From: Merdiplasma sp905207905
Lineage (GTDB): Bacteria; Bacillota; Clostridia; Lachnospirales; Lachnospiraceae
Assembly (NCBI GenBank): GCA_902475025.1
Contig: CABRXX010000107.1
Coordinates: 1-5,109 of the forward strand
Direction: 5' to 3'
DNA: 5,109 bases
In this document: piece by piece, positions 1-4,871 of the stretch
How the letters are laid out: every line of letters starts with the position of its first letter
Numbering within the stretch: the stretch's first letter is position 1
Translations under genes and position numbers: made by a program
The notes under the pieces: generated by a model
What the model was told of the DNA's origin: nothing
The model's database searches: none
Seen by the model: only the letters and a program-made list of their open reading frames with translations

Positions 1-46
1 AAGCAGTGGTTACCAGAATATCATCGTCAATTAAAATCACATTCAT
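1..46 (-). CDS. Response regulator, NarL/FixJ type, N-terminal fragment (cut by window edge)
   Basis: Only the first 15 codons are in the window, reading MNVILIDDDILVTTA from an ATG at 46-44. The hydrophobic strand followed by the acidic triplet D7-D8-D9 is the usual start of a receiver (REC) domain, where these acids help form the Mg2+ pocket next to the phosphorylated Asp. That Asp and the DNA-binding domain lie outside the window. The start overlaps the stop of the upstream histidine kinase as ATGA, and a purine-rich AAGGGGGG (61-54, minus strand) sits about 7 bases upstream, so the two genes are probably translationally coupled. A HisKA_3 kinase nearly always pairs with a LuxR-type (NarL/FixJ) regulator, so the output domain is predicted to be a GerE/LuxR helix-turn-helix; this is inference. 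It is the natural candidate to act on the shared intergenic region at 1135-1496. Confidence 0.85.
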   Translation of the reverse strand, partial: MNVILIDDDILVTTA

Positions 47-1134
47 GAAAAAATCCCCCCTTGTTTTTGTTTTGGAATGGTAATATAAATGCAAAATCCT
101 GGATCCTGGGAGAGCTTAAGAGTTCCTCCCAGCGCCTTTACCCGGCTTCTGATATTGGAAAGTCCCATGCCCGAAGAAAGATTGTCTGGTGAAGCCGTGG
201 ACATGGTGCCGTTGTCCTGCAGGATAAACTGATAAAAAGCCGGGTGCTCCAGTGCAGTGATGGAAGCTCTGGTGGCATTGCTGTGCCGGGCAATGTTTAC
301 CAGACCCTCTTTGGCAATGGCAGTCAGACTGTATTTTAGCTCGCTGGACAATCGATCGGGCAGATCATATTGGAGGCTTACTGGGCAGTAAGTAAACTCC
401 TGGACTAAAGTATTCAAAACTTCTTTTAAATCCATGGAACTGTCTCGAAGATCGTGGACACTGATGCGGATGGTATCCATGGCCTGATCCAGCGTATCGT
501 TCAGCTGTGCGAAAGGCTCGGCCAGGGAGTCATCCTTCTGGAGCGTCCGCAAAGCGCCTACCATCAGGATGGAGCGGGTGAGAAGATGCCCTACATTATC
601 GTGGATCTCTCTGGCAATCCGGTTCCGCTCCCGAAGGGTGGCGGCATAGAGTTCGGAATTTTGCTTTTCCAGAAGGGAACGATTCCGTTCTTCTAAAAGA
701 ATCTTCCGCTCTGTGTCATCATCCCTGGTTTTTCGGTATCTGATACTTAAATCCAGAAATGCAGTATAACGGTGCTTCAGCAGAAGAGACAGAATGCATC
801 CGAGGAATATGAGCAGCCGTTGATCCGGCGTTTTAGGGGAGATCAGAAGTTCCAGGGCGGTAATGCTCCAGAGGCCATAGGAGAAGGGCTGTTTTTCAAA
901 ATCCCGGGAGATCAGCGGCAGGAATAAGACCGCTTCCGGGAAAAACAATCCCAGGAGGGTAAAACAGCCAGGAAACAGCCAGGAAAGGGGAAGATCAGGA
1001 AACGCAGAGTACAGGCTGCTGCAGCCTACCGCCAGAAAACAAAAGGGAATATAAAAGCTGTCGCCTCGGATAAGGAACAGACTTGCCATACAATAGAAAA
1101 AGAGAAAGCATTTGTCCGTTAGCTTTTGATTCAT
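43..1134 (-). CDS. Membrane sensor histidine kinase, NarL class (HisKA_3 + HATPase_c)
   Basis: This 363-residue protein autophosphorylates on His and should pass the phosphate to the adjacent response regulator. Residues 1 to about 120 are strongly hydrophobic, with about five or six membrane segments (roughly 9-22, 27-42, 50-76, 86-99, 106-119) and no sizeable extracellular domain, so sensing is probably within the membrane. A charged, likely coiled-coil linker (about 130-172) leads to the HisKA_3 H-box REIHDNVGH with phosphoacceptor His178. The ATPase domain shows an N-box (EGLVNIARHS, Asn280), a D-box (QDNGT, Asp307) and a G-box (SGMGLSNI, 321-328). His183 fills the last position of the HDxxxQ/H phosphatase motif. 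The ATG at 1134 is preceded by AAAGGAGC (1150-1143) at good spacing. The gene is divergent from the ABC operon and overlaps the regulator start by 4 bases. The architecture resembles LnrJ/YfiJ-type kinases that control ABC exporters; the stimulus is unknown. Confidence 0.95.
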   Translation of the reverse strand: MNQKLTDKCFLFFYCMASLFLIRGDSFYIPFCFLAVGCSSLYSAFPDLPLSWLFPGCFTLLGLFFPEAVLFLPLISRDFEKQPFSYGLWSITALELLISPKTPDQRLLIFLGCILSLLLKHRYTAFLDLSIRYRKTRDDDTERKILLEERNRSLLEKQNSELYAATLRERNRIAREIHDNVGHLLTRSILMVGALRTLQKDDSLAEPFAQLNDTLDQAMDTIRISVHDLRDSSMDLKEVLNTLVQEFTYCPVSLQYDLPDRLSSELKYSLTAIAKEGLVNIARHSNATRASITALEHPAFYQFILQDNGTMSTASPDNLSSGMGLSNIRSRVKALGGTLKLSQDPGFCIYITIPKQKQGGIFS

Positions 1135-1170
1135 AGAAAGAAGCTCCTTTCTGCAGGGCAGGGAATGCTG

Positions 1171-1190
1171 TATCCGTTACATACGGGATA
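1171..1190 (-). other. Hairpin in the kinase mRNA leader
   Basis: The arms TATCCGT (1171-1177) and ACGGGATA (1183-1190) pair over 7 bp with one bulged base around a 5-base loop. The structure lies between the predicted kinase transcription start (about 1220) and the kinase RBS (1150-1143), so it would form in the 5' untranslated RNA. There is no T-tract, so it is not an intrinsic terminator. A role in mRNA stability or translation is possible, but chance is not excluded. Confidence 0.35.
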
Positions 1191-1226
1191 TGCCGAAATG
1201 GCTCGGAAAATACAGATGCTGTTACC

Positions 1227-1255
1227 AGTATAAGCGATTAGAAAAGTGATTGCAA
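1227..1255 (-). promoter_or_regulatory. Promoter for the kinase-regulator operon
   Basis: On the minus strand, a -35 TTGCAA (1255-1250, four of six consensus bases) is followed after exactly 17 bases by a -10 TATACT (1232-1227, five of six). The predicted start of transcription is near 1220, giving a leader of about 85 bases before the kinase ATG. The -10 lies inside a 12-bp sequence repeated in inverted orientation at 1325-1336, the -10 region of the divergent exporter promoter. This fits a housekeeping sigma factor promoter; no experimental start is known. Confidence 0.65.
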
Positions 1256-1266
1256 GAAATGAAGCA

Positions 1267-1280
1267 GTGACATTTGTCAC
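1267..1280. promoter_or_regulatory. Palindromic operator candidate GTGACA-TT-TGTCAC
   Basis: The two 6-bp arms are perfect reverse complements around a 2-bp centre, the kind of short dyad bound by dimers of LuxR/NarL-type response regulators. It lies between the two divergent promoters: its centre is about 64 bp upstream of the predicted exporter start and about 53 bp upstream of the predicted kinase start. A further half-like TGACA (1290-1294) repeats the TGACA at 1268-1272 with a 22-bp offset, about two helical turns, toward the exporter promoter. Assignment to the neighbouring regulator is inference from position and symmetry. Confidence 0.55.
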
Positions 1281-1302
1281 CAGTTTTTCTGACACAGCAC
1301 AC

Positions 1303-1331
1303 TACAGCGCTTCGAAAAAAAAGATTATACT
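1303..1331 (+). promoter_or_regulatory. Probable promoter for the ABC exporter operon
   Basis: The -10 is TATACT (1326-1331, five of six consensus bases), within the 12-bp repeat shared with the kinase promoter. The -35 position at 17-bp spacing (1303-1308) reads TACAGC and matches consensus poorly. The spacer holds a run of eight A (1315-1322). A good -10 with a poor -35, plus a dyad and half-site just upstream, is the usual layout of an activator-dependent promoter. The predicted start near 1338 leaves a leader of about 160 bases. Other weak -10-like sequences nearer the gene (TATACA at 1422-1427, TATAGA at 1472-1477) have poorer context. Confidence 0.5.
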
Positions 1332-1396
1332 GGTAAAGAACGGAGAGGGAGTAAAGATACTGTGAAAAGGAGACTTTTGCAGAAAAGAAACCAGGC

Positions 1397-1410
1397 ACTT
1401 TTCTGAAAGT
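1397..1410 (+). other. Small perfect hairpin in the exporter leader
   Basis: ACTTT and AAAGT pair perfectly around a TCTG loop, within the long untranslated leader proposed for the ABC operon. About 20 bases downstream comes CAGG, a GCGC plus six-T run, then CCTG (1427-1442), a second weak foldback. Neither is GC-rich, and the T run has no strong stem in front of it, so the sequence does not show a clear attenuator. Confidence 0.25.
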
Positions 1411-1480
1411 ATTGTCTTTTGTATACAGGCGCTTTTTTCCTGAAATAAAAACACAGAAAAACCGGAAAAAGTATAGAATA

Positions 1481-1487
1481 AGGAAGG
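1481..1487 (+). promoter_or_regulatory. RBS AGGAAGG deciding the ATPase start
   Basis: AGGAAGG ends one base before the ATG at 1488, too close to serve it well, but nine bases before the in-frame ATG at 1497. Spacing therefore favours 1497. The protein from that start, MIVAIENLVKRYG, has the normal short lead-in to an ABC ATPase domain. Confidence 0.6.
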
Positions 1488-1496
1488 ATGGGAAAG

Positions 1497-2429
1497 ATGA
1501 TCGTTGCAATAGAAAATCTGGTGAAGCGCTATGGCGAGCATTTGGCGCTGGATCATTTTAATCTTAAGATACGGGAGGGAGAGATCTTTGGATTGCTGGG
1601 GCCTAACGGATCGGGAAAAACCACTGCGATACATTGCATGCTGTCTCTGCTGAAGTATGATAAAGGAAGTATCCGGCTGTTTGGTCAGGAGATGGGCCCG
1701 GAGAGCTATGAGCTGAAACGTAGCATCGGGATCGTGCCTCAGAATATTGCTGTTTTTGAACAGATGAGTGTTTGGGAAAATGTAAATTATTTTTGCAGTC
1801 TGTATGTGCCGGATCGAAGACGATGCAGAGCGCTCACAGAGGAGGCCATACGCTTTGTCGGTTTGGAGGATTATGGGAAAATGACACCGAAAAAGCTGTC
1901 AGGAGGACTTTTACGGAGGCTGAACATTGCCTGCGGAATTGCACATAAGCCAAAGCTGATCATTATGGATGAGCCTACCGTGGCTGTGGATCCCCAGAGC
2001 AGGAATCGGATCCTGGAGGGTATCTGTCAGATGAATCGCCAGGGATCCACCGTCATCTACACCTCTCACTATATGGAGGAAGTGGAACAGATCTGCACCA
2101 GGATTGCTATCATGGACCGGGGACGGAACATTGCAGCCGGGACAAAGGAGGAGCTAAAGGCAATGATCAAGACTGCAGAGCGGATCCGCATTGAAGGGAT
2201 TCCGGAAGAGGGAGAGTGGCTGGAAGCAGTGCGCTGTTTGCCTCATGTATTCCAGGCGGAGCTTTTTGAGGGGATTTTGACAGTAAAGTGTACCAGCGGG
2301 AGGCATAATCTGATTCGGATCCTGAACTGCCTGCAAAAGCAGGAAGTAACCTTTGACCGGGTGCTGTCAGAACAGCCTACTTTAAATGATGTGTTTCTTG
2401 AGATCACGGGAAAGGAACTGAGAGACTGA
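1497..2429 (+). CDS. ABC-2 type exporter, ATP-binding protein (LnrL/CcmA-like)
   Basis: This 310-residue cytoplasmic ATPase should power export by the two permeases that follow. In order (numbered from the 1497 start): Walker A GPNGSGKT (35-42), Q-loop Gln82, signature LSGGL (134-138), Walker B LIIMDEP (154-160) with catalytic Glu159, D-loop region VAVD (162-165), and H-loop His191. The signature has Leu where LSGGQ has Gln, a substitution found in some ABC-2 ATPases. After the nucleotide-binding domain, residues from about 225 form the C-terminal extension typical of drug and antibiotic exporters, ending in PTLNDVFLEITGK, the common xLxDVFxxxTG tail. Length and layout fit LnrL-type ATPases of about 310 residues. 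The start at 1497 is preferred over 1488 (three residues longer) on RBS spacing. Permease 1 begins 15 bases after the stop. All catalytic residues are present, so it should be active. Confidence 0.95.
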   Translation: MIVAIENLVKRYGEHLALDHFNLKIREGEIFGLLGPNGSGKTTAIHCMLSLLKYDKGSIRLFGQEMGPESYELKRSIGIVPQNIAVFEQMSVWENVNYFCSLYVPDRRRCRALTEEAIRFVGLEDYGKMTPKKLSGGLLRRLNIACGIAHKPKLIIMDEPTVAVDPQSRNRILEGICQMNRQGSTVIYTSHYMEEVEQICTRIAIMDRGRNIAAGTKEELKAMIKTAERIRIEGIPEEGEWLEAVRCLPHVFQAELFEGILTVKCTSGRHNLIRILNCLQKQEVTFDRVLSEQPTLNDVFLEITGKELRD

Positions 2430-2444
2430 GAGGAGGGAGAAGGG

Positions 2445-3554
2445 ATGACCTATTACAGATTTAACCTGCGTCAGATGATGCGGGCCAAGGTGGAAATGTT
2501 TTGGGGATGTGTGTTCCCGCTTCTTCTGTCAGTACTGTTTTATATTTCCTTTGGCATGGACAGCGATGCATTAGAGCGGATGGAGGAGATCCCTGCAGGG
2601 CTGATATGCCGTGGAAATGCAGTGTTTGAAGCGTTTCTGGAATCTTTTCAGGGAGAGGGGCTGCAGCTGGCTGTGATGGAGGAGGAGAGAGCTCTGGAGG
2701 CTTTGGAAAATGGAGAAGTGAAAGGTGTTTTTTACAGCAGTGAGATACCTTCGCTTACTGTGGCAGAAAAAGGGGTGGAAGAAAGTATTCTGGAAGGGTT
2801 TCTGCAGGGCTATCTGGAAGGGAGCCGGATGCTGGAGCAGGTAAGAAAGAGGGAGCCGGGAGAACTTTTTGACACTGTCAGAATCTTGTCAGATACAGGT
2901 TCGCTGATCGCCTCCACAGATCCTGGAGGGAATACCTTGGACAATTCGTTTGCCTACTTTTTTGCCCTGATTGCCATGGCCTGTTTGTTTGGTTCTTATA
3001 TGGGAATGACAGCAGCCTCCAATCTGAGGGCGGATCAGTCGGCGCTGGCAGCCAGGCGCAGCATTATTCCCGTACCCCGGTCTGCGATGGTGCTCAGTGA
3101 GATGATGGCAGCCTTTACTCTGCAGTTCATCAACTGCCTGCTGCTGCTTTTGTTTCTGCGGTTCGGACTTGGAATCCTGCTTGGAGAGCGATGGTATCTT
3201 TATCTTCCCGTGTGTGCCTTAGGGTGTATTACCGGTGTATCCTCTGGAATCTTTGTGGGAACATTGAAGATGGGCGAGGGGGTCAAGACCGGACTTTTAA
3301 CAGCGGTATCTTTGACCCTGAGTTTTCTGTCAGGACTGATGTTTGGAAATATGAAAGATTTGATAGAACATCACGCGCCCGTATTGAATCGGCTGAATCC
3401 GGCGGCATTGATCTCAGATGCTCTTTACAGCGTTTCTGTTTATGAAAATCCGGTGCGTTACGCCAGAAGTCTGGTTTTGCTGGCTGGTATTTCCGCATTA
3501 TTGCTTCTGGGAGCCTGCCGGCGGATGAGGAGGATGCGCTATGACAGTATTTAG
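2445..3554 (+). CDS. ABC-2 type exporter permease 1 (LnrM-like)
   Basis: This 369-residue integral membrane protein should form half of the export channel with permease 2. It has the ABC-2 (ABC2_membrane_3-like) plan: a membrane helix at about 17-37, a soluble domain of about 130 residues (38-168) expected outside the cell, then five or so helices (about 169-191, 216-246, 250-273, 281-301, 341-357). Between the second and third helices, the cytoplasmic stretch LRADQSALAARRSIIPVPRS (194-213) is in the position of the loop that contacts the ATPase. The tail ends in a cluster of Arg (359-365), consistent with a cytoplasmic C-terminus. The ATG at 2445 has AGGAGG (2431-2436) eight bases upstream. 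Its last 14 bases overlap permease 2, so the two are probably co-translated. The transported compound cannot be inferred; a membrane-active antibiotic or peptide is the likeliest class by analogy. Confidence 0.9.
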   Translation: MTYYRFNLRQMMRAKVEMFWGCVFPLLLSVLFYISFGMDSDALERMEEIPAGLICRGNAVFEAFLESFQGEGLQLAVMEEERALEALENGEVKGVFYSSEIPSLTVAEKGVEESILEGFLQGYLEGSRMLEQVRKREPGELFDTVRILSDTGSLIASTDPGGNTLDNSFAYFFALIAMACLFGSYMGMTAASNLRADQSALAARRSIIPVPRSAMVLSEMMAAFTLQFINCLLLLLFLRFGLGILLGERWYLYLPVCALGCITGVSSGIFVGTLKMGEGVKTGLLTAVSLTLSFLSGLMFGNMKDLIEHHAPVLNRLNPAALISDALYSVSVYENPVRYARSLVLLAGISALLLLGACRRMRRMRYDSI

Positions 3555-4704
3555 AGGATATCTGCTTCTGATGAAACGAAATATCTTTACGATTGTGATG
3601 TACATTGCCATTTTTGTGGGAATTTGTGTGGCGATTCAGAAAACCATGGGAGCGGATAAGAATCAGAACGATTTTTCTTCTGTGCGGATCAAAACTGCGG
3701 TTCTGGATCGGGAGGAGGGAAGTCTGGGGAAGGCTCTGAAAGAGTTTTTGGGCAGGAATCAGGAACTGGTATCTATTGCCGATGAGGACGATGTGATACA
3801 GGAAGAACTCTATTACAGAAATGTGACCTACGTTCTTGTGGTGGAGCCGGGAGCGGAAAGCAGGCTGGCAGCAGGAGAACAGGCAGTGACAAGTATTTCC
3901 GTACCTGGTACAGTGAGCAGCTATTATGCAGAGGCTTCTGTGCAGCAGTTTTTGAATCAGATCCGTGTGTATGTAAGCTGCGGATATTCCATGGATGAGG
4001 CCTGCAGGCATGCATTGTCTCTTGGGGAGGAGCGGGCGCCGGTGACCATGCTGGATCGGAATGGAAACGGAGGAGTACGGCCGGATTATAATTACTATTT
4101 TGCCTATATGCCTTACGCATTTTTAGGGGCTTCTATTATGAGTCTCAGTGTGGTAATTATGGCTTTTAAAAAACAGGAGATCCGCAGGAGAATGGCTGGA
4201 TCCCCGTTGCCCTTCTGGAAACAGTCCCTTGCCATGGCTCTTTGTTTCTTTCTGGGAGGCGCGCTGATCTGGGGAAGCTGTATGGGGATTCAGGCCTTTC
4301 TCTATCAGGGAGGCTGTTTTTTAAGCACAAATTGGATGATATATCTTCTGAACAGTCTGGCTTGTATCCTGGTGGCGCTGTCCCTTGGCTTTTTTTCCGG
4401 AACAGTGGCTCAGGGTCCGGCTTCGCTGAGCGCTATCTGCAATGTGATTTCCCTGGGGCTTTGTTTTCTGGGAGGGATTTTTGTCCCTATTCAGATGCTG
4501 GGAACTTCTGTGGAACGGGCAGCTCGATTTTTGCCTACCTACTGGTATTCTGTCATAAACGAAGTGCTGGGAAATTTTGAGTCTTTACCGCCCGGGCGGT
4601 GGGAGGCGGTATGGTTTGGCCTCTTGATCCAGATTCTTTTTGCCCTGGCTGTATTCGGAGTCACTCTGGTGCTTCGCCGCCGGCAGCTTCAAAGTGAGGG
4701 ATGA
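3541..4704 (+). CDS. ABC-2 type exporter permease 2 (LnrN-like)
   Basis: This 387-residue membrane protein is the presumed partner of permease 1 in the exporter. It repeats the same plan: an N-terminal helix (about 15-33), a soluble, probably extracellular region of about 150 residues (36-186), then five or so helices (about 187-208, 228-255, 265-288, 293-316, 357-377) and an Arg-rich cytoplasmic tail. The loop FKKQEIRRRMAGSPLPFWKQ (209-228) is in the position expected to contact the ATPase. The two permeases share topology but little obvious sequence, as expected of a heterodimer. The ATG at 3541 lies within the end of permease 1 (14-base overlap), with its own AGGAGG (3528-3533) seven bases upstream. 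It ends at TGA 4702-4704 and appears to be the last gene of the operon. Confidence 0.9.
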   Translation: MTVFRGYLLLMKRNIFTIVMYIAIFVGICVAIQKTMGADKNQNDFSSVRIKTAVLDREEGSLGKALKEFLGRNQELVSIADEDDVIQEELYYRNVTYVLVVEPGAESRLAAGEQAVTSISVPGTVSSYYAEASVQQFLNQIRVYVSCGYSMDEACRHALSLGEERAPVTMLDRNGNGGVRPDYNYYFAYMPYAFLGASIMSLSVVIMAFKKQEIRRRMAGSPLPFWKQSLAMALCFFLGGALIWGSCMGIQAFLYQGGCFLSTNWMIYLLNSLACILVALSLGFFSGTVAQGPASLSAICNVISLGLCFLGGIFVPIQMLGTSVERAARFLPTYWYSVINEVLGNFESLPPGRWEAVWFGLLIQILFALAVFGVTLVLRRRQLQSEG

Positions 4705-4707
4705 TGA

Positions 4708-4770
4708 GTTCCGCTGGAACGATCCGGAATTGCTGCTTCGGTTAGAAGCTGTAAGGTGAAAAGTTTACAG
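4708..4770 (+). other. Three short hairpins after the exporter operon; no clear terminator
   Basis: Directly after the permease 2 stop come three perfect small stems: GTTCC/GGAAC with a 3-base loop (4708-4720), GCTTC/GAAGC with a 5-base loop (4735-4749), and CTGTAA/TTACAG with a 10-base loop (4749-4770). The last two share one base and could not both form fully. None is followed by a T-tract, so none is a standard intrinsic terminator. A further AT-only inverted repeat (4781-4787 with 4802-4808) is followed by a few T but is weak. How the exporter transcript ends is not visible. Confidence 0.35.
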
Positions 4771-4797
4771 AAAATGAAAGAAATTAATAAAAAATGC

Positions 4798-4826
4798 TTG
4801 TTTAATTTTCTGTTATTGTGTATTCT
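4798..4826 (+). promoter_or_regulatory. Candidate promoter for the phosphoribosyltransferase-like gene
   Basis: TTGTTT (4798-4803) and TATTCT (4821-4826) are separated by exactly 17 bases within a markedly AT-rich stretch; matches to consensus are three of six and four of six. The overlapping TATATATAAAAT (4828-4839) offers alternative -10 sequences but lacks a better -35. Transcription would begin near 4833, about 38 bases before the gene. Read-through from the exporter operon is not excluded. Confidence 0.45.
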
Positions 4827-4871
4827 GTATATATAAAATACCTGTGAGACAGCAGGGAACGGAGGTGCCTT

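Larger units (their letters stand above)
1222..1336. repeat. Perfect 12-bp inverted repeat framing the divergent promoters
   Basis: TTACCAGTATAA at 1222-1233 and its exact reverse complement TTATACTGGTAA at 1325-1336 face each other across 91 bases. Identity stops at the 12th base on both sides, so this is a bounded element rather than the remnant of a long repeat. Each copy carries TATACT reading outward, toward the gene it would transcribe. The centre-to-centre distance is 103 bp, close to ten turns of B-DNA. The repeat may simply be a shared -10 region (TATACT plus GGTAA) or may also be a protein-binding site. Confidence 0.75.

Noticed and set aside
10..21. TTACCAGAATAT, close to the promoter repeat TTACCAGTATAA (10 of 12)
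   Set aside because: It is within the conserved receiver-domain start of the response regulator gene, where the protein sequence dictates the bases, and it has no matching partner.
1427..1442. CAGG-GCGC-T6-CCTG as a possible intrinsic terminator or attenuator
   Set aside because: The T run lies in the loop rather than after a GC-rich stem, and only 4 bp pair.
1222..1634. Two antisense frames (95 and 110 codons) on the minus strand across the intergenic region and ATPase start
   Set aside because: They cover the promoter region and the conserved Walker A coding sequence, have no domain-like composition and no supporting RBS; chance open frames.
4054..4086. DRNGNGGVRPDY in permease 2, resembling a Ca2+-binding DxNxNG loop
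   Set aside because: The acidic residue falls one position short of the required 12th place and there is no second loop or flanking helix pair, so calcium binding is not supported.
3283..4120. Antisense frames of 242 and 115 codons opposite the permease genes
   Set aside because: They lie wholly opposite two well-supported overlapping membrane-protein genes and are rich in His, Ser and Pro as expected of reverse-strand shadows.
4588..4599. Perfect 12-bp palindrome CCGCCCGGGCGG
   Set aside because: It lies inside permease 2 and encodes an ordinary Pro-Pro-Gly-Arg turn; GC-rich codons explain it, and it is not near any promoter.
4701..4745. A 14-codon frame starting ATGATG over the permease 2 stop
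   Set aside because: The start overlap imitates translational coupling, but the product is tiny, without recognisable features, and the purines upstream are directly adjacent to the start.
4694..4759. A plus-strand frame from GTG 4694 coding VRDDEFRWNDPELLLRLEAVR, overlapping the end of permease 2
   Set aside because: The peptide looks protein-like, but there is no RBS at usable spacing, it is only 21 codons plus stop, and it lies in a shifted frame mostly in intergenic DNA. It could be a relict or a chance frame; a protein search of the 21 residues would decide.
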